A DNA stretch of 64,000 nt from Pohlia nutans. Taxonomy: Eukaryota > Streptophyta > Bryopsida > Bryales > Mniaceae. This document shows positions 9,489 to 20,369 of the stretch, piece after piece. Made by a program: the position numbers and the translations under genes. The notes under the pieces were generated by a model. The model saw only the letters and a list, made by a program, of their open reading frames with translations. It was not told the origin of the DNA and did not search any database. The stretch covers positions 32,641,811 to 32,705,810 of the forward strand of contig CM040085.1 in NCBI GenBank assembly GCA_022496805.1, read 5' to 3'. The first letter of the stretch is position 1. Every line of letters starts with the position of its first letter.

Positions 9489-12400
9489 GGACTGTGCGGC
9501 TGGACATCTCAACATCCAAAAATAATCCAGGTCCCTTCCTCTCAGCTCAACCTTCAGATTGTTTTATGGTACCTTTACATTTTGGTATTCAAGAACTTCA
9601 AGTTAATGCTTTATTAGACTCGGGTGCATCTGCTTGCTTCATAGATGAAGAGTTTACCAAGCTTCACAATATTCCTCTTGTGAAGAAACCAAAGCCTGTC
9701 CATGTAGAGGTCATAGACGGACGACCATTGTCTTCGGGCAATGTTATCCATGAAACTAAACCGTTGAAGATACGTCTTGAAAACCATGAGAGCAACATTG
9801 TGTTTAATGTTATCAAGACCCCTTCATGTCCTGTCATTTTGGGACTATCTTGGCTTGATAGATATAATCCATTAATAGATTGGAAGTTGCGAAAAGTAAC
9901 ATTTCCAACAAACTCCTTGAAGGTGGAATCTGCCAAGACAATGTCTAGAAACAAACCTTTGTTTATAGGTGCAAGGGCTTTTATGAAGGAAGCCAAGCAA
10001 AATACACCTTTTGTCATCTTTGCTACTCCGACTCGTAAAAATGCGACTCCAACTTTCGTTATTCCAAAGCAGTATGAAGGATTCAAAGATGTCTTTGAAA
10101 AGAAAAATGCTGACATGCTACCAGAACATCGACCCTACGACTGTGCTATAGATCTTCATGAAGGAATGCAACCACCTTTTGGCCCAATCTACAACTTATC
10201 GCAAATAGAGTTGGCAGAATTGCGGAAGTATATTGACGAAAATCTAGCCAAGAATTTTATTCGTCACTCAAAGTCGTCAGCTGGGGCACCGATTTTGTTC
10301 GTGAAAAAGAAGGATGGCTCTCTGCGAATGTGCGTGGACTATCGAGGCCTCAATAAGATAACTAAGAAAAACCGTTATCCGTTACCTTTGATTTCTGGTC
10401 TCTTGGAGCAGCTCGGACGTGCAAAGATCTTTACGAAAATTGATCTTAGGGGAGCTTACAACCTCGTACGAATCAAGGAAGGAGACGAGTGGAAGACAGC
10501 TTTCCGTACAAGGTATGGCCATTTTGAATATAATGTCATGCCTTTTGGCCTTACCAATGCTCCGGCTGTTTTCCAACATATGATGAATGACATTTTTCGG
10601 GAGCACCTTGACGACTTTGTTGTCATCTATCTGGATGACATTCTGATATTTTCGAAGAACGAAGAAGAACACAAGAAGCATGTTCGTTTGGTTCTTGAGA
10701 AACTACGAGAACGAGGACTCTACGCGAAGTTGGAAAAGTGTCTATTCCACCAAACGGAGATGAAATTTCTAGGGTTCGTTGCAACTACGGATGGCTTGAA
10801 GATGGACCCCAAGAAGGTGGAAGCAATTGTATCCTGGGAGGTTCCGAAGACAGTTAGAGACGTACAATGTTTTCTTGGCTTTGCTAACTTCTATCGGATC
10901 TTCATCAAGAATTATTCTCGAGTCGCTGCTCCACTCACTCGGTTGACTTGTAATGACAAGCTCGAATGGGGACCTCAAGCAGAAAAGGCATTCCAAGATC
11001 TTAAGACGACGTTTACTACGGCTCCAATCTTGGTACACCCTGACTTTGCAAAGGCCTTCTATTTGGAAACTGATGCTTCGGATTTTGCTTTGGGAGCCGT
11101 ACTTTCACAGATGGGCGAAGACAGTAAGCTCCATCCAGTTGCGTTTTATTCTCGGAAGTTCTCTGCCGCTGAAATCAACTACGAAATCCACGATAAGGAA
11201 CTCCTTGCTATAGTGGATTCTTTCCAAGAGTGGCGACACTTTCTCGAAGGCGCTGCGCATCCGGTGACCGTATATACGGATCACAAGAATTTAGAGTACT
11301 TCATGTCGGCTCGAGTCCTGAATCGACGTCAAGCTCGGTGGAATATGTCGTTGTCGCGATTTGACTTTGTTATCACCTATCGGCCTGGAAAGCAACAAGG
11401 ACTATCCGATGCATTATCGAGGAGATTGTATATGGCGCCTAAAGCTGGAGAAGCAGCGTTTGATCAACAATGCGCTACATTGTTGAAATCGGAGCATTTT
11501 AGAATTTGCACTGCTGTCGTACCAATTGATGCGGACTTCCTCAACCAGGTACGTACTGCGACAATTGAAGATTTTGTAGCTCTTGAGATCAAGAAGTGTG
11601 CCGATAATGACAAGTTCAAGGTAAAAGGAGATCTTTTGTATTTTGAAGAGCGACTGTATATTCCAAAGGGACCAACACGACTTCGAGTTCTCCAATCTCG
11701 CCACGACTTTCCAGCAGCAGGTCATTTTGGATACAACAAGACATTGGAGCTTATTTCGCGAAACTTTTGGTGGCCCCAAATGTGGAAGGATGTGAGGGAG
11801 TTTGTCCTCTCTTGTGATGTTTGTTCAAGGTCCAAGAACCCTAGGCATCGCCCCTATGGATTTCTACAGCCATTGCCTATTCCGCATCGACCATGGTCTT
11901 CAGTTTCCATGGACTTCATTACGGACCTGCCGCCTTCAAACTCGTTCGACAACATCTTTGTTGTGGTGGATCGGCTCACAAAGATGGCGCACTTTATTCC
12001 TTGCAAAAAGACATCGTCAAGTGAGGACACAGCAAGATTCTTTCTTGATAATGTATATCGTTATCATGGTTTGCCAGATGATATTGTATCGGATCGAGGA
12101 ACTCAGTTTGTTTCCAAGTTCTGGAGATCTCTTTTTGAGATATTGAAGGTGAATATCAAGCTTTCTTCGGCTTTTCATCCTCAAACCGACGGTCAGACAG
12201 AACGGGTGAATCAAGTCTTGGAGCAGTATCTACGTTGCACCATCAACTACCAGCAAGACGATTGGACCAAGTATCTACCGTTTGCCGAGTTTGCTTACAA
12301 CAACACCCTTCATGCGTCGACTCAACAAACACCGTTTTTTGCCAATTATAGATACCATCCAAAGCTCGATTTGTTAAATCCAGTAGCAAATAACAACCCG

Positions 12401-12964
12401 GCAGTAGAAGGCTTTGCGAAGCAGCTGTCGGAACTTCAAGCTACGTTGAAACTTCAATTACGGACTGCCCAAGAATCTTACAAGAGGACCGCAGATAAAT
12501 TCCGGAATGAGGCACCTACTTTCAAGATTGGAGATAAAGTATGGCTTCTCCGACGGAATATCAAGACTAAACGACCGTGTGATAAGCTGGACTACCGCAG
12601 ATTAGGACCATTTGTCGTCCAGAAGCAAATCAATCCCGTGGCTTACCGTCTGGAGTTACCAGCCGTTATGAAGGTACATCCAGTCTTTCATGTCTCTTTA
12701 TTGGAACCTTATCGAGAATCATTTTTCCCTGGAAGAGTGCAAAGTCCGCCACCTAGCATTGAAATTAAGAACCACGAGGAATACGAGGTCGAAAAGGTGC
12801 TAGATTCACGACGAAGGTGGGGCAAGTTGGAGTATCTTGTTCATTGGTACGGCTACGATATTAATGAGCGAACGTGGGAGCCAGCCGAAAATCTTACAAA
12901 TGCGCCGCAAAAAGTACAAGAATTTCATCAACGATATCCTGATAAACCGAAGCCATCTCGATGA
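9398..12964 (+). CDS. pol: Pol polyprotein with C-terminal chromodomain
   Basis: About 1,188 codons, open from 9,398 with no ATG near its start (the first usable codon in many ORF callers is TTG 9,407). It is probably made as a Gag-Pol fusion by -1 frameshifting. Residues counted from 9,407: protease DSGA at 71; RT YLDD at 408; RNase H DASDFALG from 556; integrase zinc finger from H766 to C803/C806; integrase D836, D896, E932 (DD35E); a GPF motif; and a chromodomain from about 1,124 (EYEVEKVLDSRR, then LVHWYGY and TWEP). Every catalytic residue I looked for is present, so the element may be autonomous. I found no classical XXXYYYZ slippery heptamer in the overlap. Confidence 0.95.
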   Translation, partial: SYKLFEETEDSNNKTEEYKHTGKRGRPATIGTVRLDISTSKNNPGPFLSAQPSDCFMVPLHFGIQELQVNALLDSGASACFIDEEFTKLHNIPLVKKPKPVHVEVIDGRPLSSGNVIHETKPLKIRLENHESNIVFNVIKTPSCPVILGLSWLDRYNPLIDWKLRKVTFPTNSLKVESAKTMSRNKPLFIGARAFMKEAKQNTPFVIFATPTRKNATPTFVIPKQYEGFKDVFEKKNADMLPEHRPYDCAIDLHEGMQPPFGPIYNLSQIELAELRKYIDENLAKNFIRHSKSSAGAPILFVKKKDGSLRMCVDYRGLNKITKKNRYPLPLISGLLEQLGRAKIFTKIDLRGAYNLVRIKEGDEWKTAFRTRYGHFEYNVMPFGLTNAPAVFQHMMNDIFREHLDDFVVIYLDDILIFSKNEEEHKKHVRLVLEKLRERGLYAKLEKCLFHQTEMKFLGFVATTDGLKMDPKKVEAIVSWEVPKTVRDVQCFLGFANFYRIFIKNYSRVAAPLTRLTCNDKLEWGPQAEKAFQDLKTTFTTAPILVHPDFAKAFYLETDASDFALGAVLSQMGEDSKLHPVAFYSRKFSAAEINYEIHDKELLAIVDSFQEWRHFLEGAAHPVTVYTDHKNLEYFMSARVLNRRQARWNMSLSRFDFVITYRPGKQQGLSDALSRRLYMAPKAGEAAFDQQCATLLKSEHFRICTAVVPIDADFLNQVRTATIEDFVALEIKKCADNDKFKVKGDLLYFEERLYIPKGPTRLRVLQSRHDFPAAGHFGYNKTLELISRNFWWPQMWKDVREFVLSCDVCSRSKNPRHRPYGFLQPLPIPHRPWSSVSMDFITDLPPSNSFDNIFVVVDRLTKMAHFIPCKKTSSSEDTARFFLDNVYRYHGLPDDIVSDRGTQFVSKFWRSLFEILKVNIKLSSAFHPQTDGQTERVNQVLEQYLRCTINYQQDDWTKYLPFAEFAYNNTLHASTQQTPFFANYRYHPKLDLLNPVANNNPAVEGFAKQLSELQATLKLQLRTAQESYKRTADKFRNEAPTFKIGDKVWLLRRNIKTKRPCDKLDYRRLGPFVVQKQINPVAYRLELPAVMKVHPVFHVSLLEPYRESFFPGRVQSPPPSIEIKNHEEYEVEKVLDSRRRWGKLEYLVHWYGYDINERTWEPAENLTNAPQKVQEFHQRYPDKPKPSR

Positions 12965-12998
12965 TAGCTTTTTTCTCAAGTTTCTTTAGACAAGAGTA

Positions 12999-13014
12999 TA
13001 AAAGGAGGGGAGGA
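12999..13014 (+). other. Internal purine tract
   Basis: TAAAAGGAGGGGAGGAC lies 35 bp after the pol stop. It looks like a chromovirus polypurine tract but is about 490 bp away from the 3' LTR. It may be a central or ancestral tract, with the following ORF-bearing segment gained later. Confidence 0.4.
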
Positions 13015-13101
13015 CACTACCTAAAACTCATAGTTGATGTTGTTATTTTCTCTAAGATAGAATAGAGTTTTATTCAAGTAGTCATAGTTTGGTCTGCAGT
13101 C

Positions 13102-13455
13102 ATGGATAGTCAAGAGATAGATAGTATACCAGTCGTGTCATCTCAACCAACGAACCCACGAAGGCGACCCCGAGATGAAGAACCGCCTGTACCACGACGA
13201 CGACGAAGGATACCAAGCAACCGATCGCTGGTGATTGTATTCGAGGTAGAGCCTGCTTTCAATGGTCTACCAGAAGGCGTGTTTGCAGGACAATTTCACA
13301 ATGAAGACACGGAAGTTCATGCTTGGTCAGAAGTGGAAGGCGTAGGCCACTACCGTTGGCTTCAAGGACCAATGAACCACCTACCTCGTGAACAACAATT
13401 GGAGTTCATTGCAGACGTAATGCGACAAATCTTCATTTTTTTACGATGGTATTGA
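13102..13455 (+). CDS. Extra ORF of the gypsy element, unknown function
   Basis: 117 codons from ATG 13,102 to TGA, between pol and the 3' LTR. The N-terminal third is polar and proline/arginine-rich with a RRRRR cluster (possible nuclear localisation or nucleic-acid binding). The rest is acidic to neutral with aromatic residues (WSEVEG, HYRWLQGPMNHLP). There is no signal peptide or membrane segment, so it is not env-like. No family is recognised. It is intact in a young element, but with a single copy coding status is unproved. Confidence 0.5.
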   Translation: MDSQEIDSIPVVSSQPTNPRRRPRDEEPPVPRRRRRIPSNRSLVIVFEVEPAFNGLPEGVFAGQFHNEDTEVHAWSEVEGVGHYRWLQGPMNHLPREQQLEFIADVMRQIFIFLRWY

Positions 13456-13491
13456 CCGGCGACAACATTGCTTCTCGGAGACCTCGAAGCT

Positions 13492-13505
13492 AGAAGGAGA
13501 GGTGA
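13492..13505 (+). other. Polypurine tract
   Basis: AGAAGGAGAGGTGA directly abuts the TG of the 3' LTR, the position required for plus-strand priming. Confidence 0.7.
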
Positions 13506-13896
13506 TGTCACGGACATACATTAGAAACTTCTAGAAGATTCCTTGAAGATTCTATAGAATATTCTTTAAAGATTCTTTTAGAAGGTTCTGGAAGATTCTT
13601 AGAATATTCTTAGTATATTCTAATAGATTCTAAGAAGCTGCTCGAGAAGCTTCTTGGTTAGTGGAAGTTGTTTGAGAACCGTCCTAGTTCACAGAAGTAG
13701 CTCGAGAAGCTTCCTATCCAGTAGTATATATAGGAGTCGAGGCTGAAGGGTTCTTCAGTCTCGACAACGCATTTCTTAGAGCTCTAGCTCACCTCTCTTG
13801 GTGTTGTTTGTGTACTCATCTGATCAATCTAGTTCTTGCATGTTCTCTCTGAACTTCTTGTTTAGATTTATTGTGTGTATTTCCGTGTCCGTAACA
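13506..13896 (+). repeat. 3' LTR
   Basis: 391 bp, TGTCACGG..CCGTAACA, followed by the target duplication CTTGG. It contains the same heat-shock-element array, TATA box and predicted start as the 5' LTR. Confidence 0.95.
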
Positions 13897-13925
13897 CTTG
13901 GCCAAGTGCATAAATAGCGAATTGC

Positions 13926-15007
13926 GTGTTTTGAGCTCCCAAGAGACCAATTTTTGGTCATTGCCCATTTTTCCGGGTTGCCCTATCCAAAAAAATTGCT
14001 TTTTTTCAAAACAAAAATATGACGTCATAGGTAAGCGAATCTTCTTTCAAAGCAAGGCTGCCCGGATTTTTTAAGGCCTGAAATTTCAAAATTTCAACTT
14101 TGTTTACTATTATCTTGATATTCGTATAGTCAAATGTTTTGAAATTTTGAGGAATGGTTTATATGGCCTAAGAGTACAAGATCCTACAATTAGAATGTGA
14201 AAAAAGGTTTTGAAAAGCATTCAGAGATCATCAATGAAAATTTCCAAAATGAGGCAGTTTTGGGTGGGGGACCCCCCTTGGGCATTTAGAGATTAAAGGC
14301 CTGACAATACATATGACTTTACCTTGTAATCATGACAACATGTTTAGACTAGTTATTTGAACAATAAAAAGTCTTATATATGCAAGAGCCATAATTAGAG
14401 AATATTTTATGGAATAAAAGGTGATGTAAAGATGAATTAGAATGATATTTTGTAGAAATGATCTATGGTTTTAGTATAAATCCAAAAAATTGTGTTACTT
14501 TCTATAGTAAATGGTTATGACATCAACAGTAACAAAGCGCTAAATTCCTATAAACAAAATTAAATATAAATAAATTTCAAAAACAGTCAGTACCTTAGAT
14601 TCCAGTTGTGCTATATAGGATTGTAAACAAAATTCTCGCATATAGAAAATTATTATGGATTATGATCCAAGAGAAAATTGATATATACCCAATTCAACCA
14701 TCCCATTGCTCTTGTCCAACCAAAAAATTAATTGGTTTGGTCTCCATTCTAGAAAAATGTCGCGTAAGATAGAGAACTTCATAATTGTCACTCATATAAG
14801 CAATGACAAGCATATTAATAGATACAATGATATTCATTGCAAAGCTATGTTTAAATCTTTAACAAATATTCATTAGTGATGGATCAGGTAATGACCAAAG
14901 TAGCTTGAATCTAGAAATAATTAAGTACCTTTGGCAATATCCAATCCATTACTGGACATGTATGTATTAATATTAGCAAAACATATCTTACATACATATA
15001 TACATAT

Positions 15008-15018
<11 letters not shown>
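13926..15018. other. Intergenic, no gene seen
   Basis: AT-rich. A TTTAGAGATTAA stretch at about 14,286-14,297 resembles the right end of the TTAA element at 5,647 and may mark a decayed member starting near 13,933, but its left end is not convincing. Confidence 0.4.
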
Positions 15019-15059
<41 letters not shown>

Positions 15060-15075
15060 GTATATATATATATTC
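15019..15075. repeat. (TA)n microsatellite
   Basis: Long TA run with a few TATG/TTTA interruptions, preceded by TACA/TATA units. Confidence 0.9.
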
Positions 15076-15127
15076 AATTGTACATTGATATATGCAATAT
15101 ACCATTGGTATTGGTTCCCAATCTTAA

Positions 15128-15697
15128 CCCCTAAACGTCACAGTGTTCAGTTTTTGGATGACTAGTTCACTCCACTTTCTCATCACTTCTTGGATGAAAG
15201 TCATCCAATTTTTTGAAGATTCTTCATCAAGTTTTTGTCCTATCTAATGGTTTGATTTGGTGTTATTAGAGTACATTTATTTATCTTTAAATTATAGATG
15301 TGGAAGTATGTCAAGTTAGTAACCAAGCCAAAATTGCATTGATTTTAGTTCAAAAGTGGCCTTGCAAAAGTGAGGTTATAGATTTAAGGAACACAAAAAT
15401 TCCAAAAAATGACCATGTCAAGAGTATATCATTTCAAATTCATTCAACAAATTTTGCTCAAGAAATATTAATATTTTGTTTGTAATCAAATTTAGAAGGA
15501 ATTTTTAATTTTAACTTTGAAATCTATAATAAAATATTGGTGATGGCATTGGTGAATTTAACCAAACGGATGGAATCTAAAATTCAAACTCTACAGCTTT
15601 CATTTGTATATCAATTCCAAAATATTCTTCCAAGTAGTACTTTATGATGATTTTTCTCAAATCGTCAATTCTATGGATACCATGTGATGTTTAGGGG
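15128..15697. mobile_element. TTAA-flanked element, copy 3
   Basis: 570 bp bounded by TTAA at 15,124-15,127 and 15,698-15,701. The left end CCCCTAAACGTCACAGTG and the right end reverse complemented CCCCTAAACATCACATGG form a good inverted repeat of about 16-18 bp. The interior is AT-rich and non-coding. Confidence 0.8.
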
Positions 15698-15928
15698 TTA
15701 AACAATATATAATTGTTTCAAATTTCAAAATGAACATCAAGAAATTCAATCCATAATATTCTTGAACTTCCATGATTTAATATAGACATATCCATTACCA
15801 TCTATTTAACAATTATATCCTCATCTACGAGAGGTGTGCATTCAATGTATTCTAAAATGTACTCCACCAGTACATGAGGACAAAATTGGGTGTTGGTTGG
15901 CAATGAGTATGTCCACCTTAAACACATG

Positions 15929-16757
15929 ATTTGCTATTTACGCATTTGGCCATATAATCATGCACTTGGCCCCTGGGCACATTGAAAAGTTTGTTTAAAA
16001 AAGTCTCTAAAAAAAAAAGTGGTTTTTGTCTTTCTACAATTCTAATGTAAAAGAAACAATTATTTTATCTATTTTTTATCCTTATCTTTATATTTTCTTT
16101 TATCATCTTTTATTTCTTGTCATCTTTTTTGACTTCCTTTTTGTCTTCTTCTTTTGCTTCTATTTTTTCTTCATTCTTTTCTTTCTATTTTTAGCTCCTC
16201 TTGTACAGCCGTGCATTCCATACCCGCATCAACTTGTCTTTTCCTCTTCTTCTTCTTCTTCTTTGTTAGGGCTCAGCTTGCCATTTGTGACGCTGAACCC
16301 TAATTGATTTTTTATTAAATTTTAAATTTTTCTTCTTTTTTGTGAGGATTCAGCTTGCCATTTGTGATGCTGAATCCTAAGTTTTATTATTTTTTATTCA
16401 AAAAGAATTCTTCTTCCTTGTGAGGGTTCAACTTGCTATTTGTGGCACTAAACCCTACCAATTTTTTTTTTGATTCAAATTCAAGGTGAACCCTGAACGA
16501 CAGGGCAAAGGAAACAAAATAAAAATTTAAAATATAAATAATTCAAAATAAAATTTTAAATTTTTTTAGCTCAGCCATGGAGTGTACATCCGCCCACCAT
16601 GTGTCACTCTCCTTCTCCCTCCCCTCTCTCCTCTCACTCTCCTTTTACTTTCCCTTTCTTCATATAGGGAAAGGGAGAAGAGAGAGGGGAGGAAGAAGGA
16701 GAGAAGAAGGAGTGTGACATCGGGTGCGCTGCTGCGCACCCCACGACCGAAAAAAAC

Positions 16758-16789
<32 letters not shown>

Positions 16790-17290
16790 TTCTTCCCCTT
16801 TGTGCCATTGTTTATGATTCAGCTGACGGTAGCATCCACTCTGAATTATTTTTTAATTTTTTAATTTTTTAGTTTATTTATCGTGTAGGGTTCATCGCTA
16901 CAAATTGCAAGCTGAACTCTAACAAAGAAGAAGAAAGGAAAATAACTAAAATTTTAAAAAATTAAATAAAACCTTGGTGTCAGTGTGGGATCCACGGCTA
17001 CACAAGAGGAGCGAAAAATGGACAGAAAAGAATGAAGAAAAAATAGAGGAAAGAAAAAAACAAGAAGGAAGACAAGAGGAAGACAAGAAAGAAAACAAGA
17101 TAAAAGAAAAAGATAAAAGAAACGATAAAGATAAGGATAAAAAATAAATAAAAGAATTGTTTGTTTACAATGTAAGGAATTGTAGAAAGACAAAAATCTC
17201 TGGTTTTTAAAGAAATTTTTAAACAATTTTTTTTTGCCAACTTTGCTCATGAAATGAGCACACTTGGCCAAGTGCATAAATAGCAAATTG
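15929..17290. mobile_element. Large foldback element B
   Basis: The ends read ATTTGCTATTTACGCATTTGGC and, inverted, GTGCATAAATAGCAAAT. The outer arms share with element A the blocks AAACAATTATTTTATC, CCTTATCTTTATATTTTC and their complements. The centre is a pyrimidine/purine palindrome around TTCATATAGGG near 16,661-16,671. Several small palindromes GGGTTCAGC..GCTGAACCC lie at 16,266-16,455, with an ATT repeat at about 16,758-16,790. It carries no ORF and is uninterrupted, so it shows what element A looked like before the LTR insertion. Confidence 0.7.
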
Positions 17291-17446
17291 CCTGATACTT
17301 AGTCTCTTTTCTACAATGCATCATTTCTTAACAATAGCATTAGGCACCTTCGGTTGTAGATTTTCCGTGTAGAAAAGGACTATAGAAAAAAATTTGTTGG
17401 AAAAGGACAAGGTTAAGGCAATTCAAAATATAGTTTGTTGAGTTAA

Positions 17447-18071
17447 CCCCTAAAGGACCGGGGGTGTTTTAGCTTAGCTCCTGTTTTCTTGATTAGCTCT
17501 TGTAGCAAGCTCAATTTCTTATTAGTGTGGGGTAATTTTCACGATCGGCACCGTTGAAACTAAAGAAGACTTACATAGCTTGTTTATGAAAAAGAGATCA
17601 ACAAGATCGCACAATTTTTGAGAAAATGCCACCGTTGAGAAGATTGATGGAAATTGTTACGGCAGGGGGTACTTCGTACTTATGCTGAAATCGGATTGCT
17701 TAGAAGTGCTCCAAAACATCTGAAATTTTTACCACATGTAAAGAACATCATGACCCTCATGTGGAATTTTTTTCGTCAAATTCTGAGGTGTGGAAAAAAA
17801 GATATGGGATTCTGAAGTCTCCAAACAATGAGATATCATAGTGTATGATAAAGTGAAACCTCGACGCTAGTCTCAAAGAATGCTCTTCTCAAAGAATTCG
17901 CCAAAAATCCAATTCTTCATCATTTTCCGATCGGGAAAAACCATTGGATCCATCTCGCAAAAACAGCTAGGGTCCTCTCCCCACAAATTTGGGCTTCTTT
18001 GGAACAATCTCATCCAATTTGCACTTTTCTACATTCAAAAGCCCCTTGGGGGCCTTACGGTCCTTTAGGGG
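17447..18071. mobile_element. TTAA-flanked element, copy 4
   Basis: 625 bp bounded by TTAA at 17,443-17,446 and 18,072-18,075. The 14-bp ends CCCCTAAAGGACCG are perfect inverted repeats. The interior encodes no long ORF. It is the clearest stand-alone member outside the segmental duplication. Confidence 0.85.
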
Positions 18072-18528
18072 TTAATCTTTTTTTTAATTGCGAAATATAA
18101 CCAAAGAGAAAAACCATTTTTAGAAAGAACTAAATTTGGATCCAAAACTCATTCCTTTATCACCAGAATATTCATCTATATTGACATAGTTCCTTGCAAG
18201 TGAGCATATTTTCATTCAATTATGATGACTTCATCTATAATCTAGATGAAAGTGCTACACTATTTGTTTCATTTGTGCCACCTATTTGAAAAATGAAAAA
18301 TTGTAGAAAAATCCTTGTAGTGAGTGATGGGTATTTAGTAATTTGCATAGATCAATGCAAGAGTTATCTTTGAAGCCTACAAAGAAGTGATTTTAAAAGT
18401 TAAAGAAAGCCCAATTGCTACACTTGAAATACAATGGCTAATTTTAATGAAAGATTTTTGAAAATATAAAAGGAAAAATAGCCAAATAGTTACGAAAAGT
18501 TCGGTGAATAGCCAAATTTTACCTAGAT

Positions 18529-18679
18529 ATCACCCAAGTATCATCCCAAGTATCACCCAAGTATCATCCCAAGTATCACCCAAGTATCATCCCAAGTATC
18601 ACCCAAGTATCATCCCAAGTATCACCCAAGTATCATCCCAAGTATCACCCAAGTATCATCCCAAGTATCACCCAAGTAT
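18529..18679. repeat. 23-bp minisatellite
   Basis: About 6.5 near-perfect copies of a 23-bp unit built from ATCACCCAAGTATC and ATCCCAAGT. Since 23 is not a multiple of three, the single ORF through it is a frame-cycling artefact. The stretch 18,076-18,528 has no gene. Confidence 0.9.
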
Positions 18680-19099
18680 TGTGAAAAAATCTGGCTACCT
18701 CGGGAAATTGAAAAAAAATCATTGCTGCAAAGCATGAACAATTCTTTGCATTATTGGAAGTTTTTAAAGCCAATAAGGAAGAGCCAACGCCTGGGCATTA
18801 ATTTATGAGCCCCATTTTCACTGACTGTCCCATTGAATGGCGGAGCCCATTAACCTCCTCCTGTGGCCATGATGTCCAGTAATATGTCCATTATTTTTGT
18901 TTTTAACAAGGGCTGCATTGCAAGTATTTCGTCTGTATGTAGAAGCATCTCTATTGGTTGCTCGTATAAAACGGTTATTTCACTATTAGGAATTTGGTCC
19001 TTTCAAATTGGTCCTTTCAAATTGGTCCCTTGCAACTTATATGGTTTTTTTCTAGGAAATATGCAACCAATTTCACTTCAGAAATTCACTAGGAGAATC

Positions 19100-19430
19100 A
19101 CTTTGTCGAACATAATGAGAAAAATGCTATCTCATGTAGCCACCAAGGCAGAGGCATGCGCCGGTTGCACACTAAATTGGGACTTTGTGAGCCACATGCA
19201 GTGATTGAAAAGGCCAAAATGTTGGATGGAAAATGATACGATGTTGAATGAAGGGTTTCGCCAAAGGTTAAAATGTTGAATGAAAATATAGGATGTATGA
19301 AAATATAGAGATTTGTTGTCAAAATTTTCAAATAAAAAAATAAAAATTAAGGGATAAAAAGTCACCTCATTCACTTGCATGCCAACTTTCTATCCTAAAG
19401 TTAGATTACCCCCAAAAAACCCTTGCGAGC
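19100..19430. repeat. Dispersed repeat R1 (copy in inverse orientation to the others)
   Basis: The reverse complements of 36,600-36,895 and 50,130-50,440 match this stretch, sharing AAAAGGCCAAAATGTTGGATG, GATAGGATGTATGAAA and CACCTCATTCACTTGCATG. A shorter copy lies at 37,258-37,385. No coding or terminal structure was recognised. It lies upstream of a featureless AT-rich stretch (19,431-19,790). Confidence 0.7.
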
Positions 19431-19795
19431 AATGATTACATACAATCTCATTGTTATTTAGACTCTCACAACTCTTGCAAGTCATGAATTTATGCCCATG
19501 CATTCCTTATAATATATGAATATTAACCCATACAAGATATACATTGTTAGTTACAAAATTTGTATTTTAAGAATAGAAAACATTGTTCTTTAGAATCCTT
19601 TTTTTCAACGTCTATGTTTTTGTCTTTGTTTTTACTTTTGTAGAACTTGATCATTGCTTGTAGTATTTGATTACTTTGATGAATGTCATGTACTCTATGA
19701 TATTCTAAACTAACTACATAAATCAACTTCACTTCACTAATCTTTTATAATTCTTAGATGATTTGTTCGACATGTGTCTTACTTGTCGTGTTTAA

Positions 19796-20365
19796 CTCTT
19801 AATAACAAAGGGGATAGAAGCAAACACCTAGATGTGTTATAAAATGTTACTTCTGCAACTTTGATGAGTTTGGTTCAAAAGAGAAAATGAGAAGCACGAT
19901 GTTTAGTAATTATCCATACAGTCAAACTTTAAAAAAATGTTTTAAATACTCTTTTAATGAATTTAGGAGCATTTACCATTTAATATTCATCAAAACTATA
20001 CATTTTATTTTTAGAATTATAAATTTGGCATGATTGGTTAAAACTAGACATTCTATTCTAATTTTTTTTTAAAACAATTTTTTCAAAGGAAAGAACATCA
20101 TTAGTTTCCCGAAATAATAAATTTTATAACACTAGGACAATATTGAGGTCTTTGTTTTTGAAAATTTCTCCTCGGTCGGGAGTTTAACTCGGTTTGACAT
20201 GACTCAAATTGGGTTGGAAAGTAGACTTGATTTCCTATTTGAATTTGGTTTTTTATTATTTATTATTTTTTTACAATAAAATATCTTCAATAAAATATTT
20301 TTTTATCCTCGGTAGCTTGTAAAAAAGGGCAACAACCATAAAATGGTCGTTCGATCATTTAGGGG
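19796..20365. mobile_element. TTAA-flanked element, copy 5
   Basis: 570 bp bounded by TTAA at 19,792-19,795 and 20,366-20,369. The right end reverse complemented reads CCCCTAAATGATCG; the left end has drifted to CTCTTAATAAC. The interior matches the 5,647 element over most of its length, which fixes the family assignment despite the weak left end. Confidence 0.7.
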
Positions 20366-20369
20366 TTAA

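Larger units (their letters stand above)
7542..13896 (+). mobile_element. Full-length Ty3/gypsy chromovirus
   Basis: A 6,355-bp LTR retrotransposon with 391-bp LTRs, a 5-bp target duplication CTTGG (7,537-7,541 and 13,897-13,901), a primer site, gag, pol with C-terminal chromodomain, a third small ORF and a polypurine tract. The LTRs differ at only two positions by eye, so the insertion is recent. Domain order is protease, RT, RNase H, integrase, chromodomain, i.e. Ty3/gypsy and a chromovirus. The predicted self-priming resembles the Tf1/sushi group rather than tRNA-primed plant chromoviruses. It sits inside the CACTTGGCCAAGTG palindrome of a foldback terminus. Confidence 0.95.
6204..13925. 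mobile_element. Large foldback element A, interrupted by the gypsy element
   Basis: The outer arms (about 6,204-6,565 and, inverted, 7,180-7,541 continuing at 13,902-13,925) are long inverted repeats of about 360 bp. They share CTTTATCTTTTC, GATTTCTTTCTTGTC and GAACCCTAAACAATGGAAGC blocks. The extreme ends carry AATTCGCTATTTA.GCACTT. Inside is a second inverted repeat (6,625-6,960). The element encodes no protein; ORFs through its arms are pyrimidine-biased low-complexity translations. Without the LTR insertion it is about 1.37 kb. Its mobilising enzyme is unknown. Confidence 0.75.

Noticed and set aside
18529..18679. Possible CRISPR array
   Set aside because: Units are directly contiguous with no unique spacers, and the genome is eukaryotic.
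18504..18737. 77-codon ORF with repeated Ser-Ile-Pro motifs
   Set aside because: A 23-bp minisatellite read in rotating frames; not evidence of a repeat protein.
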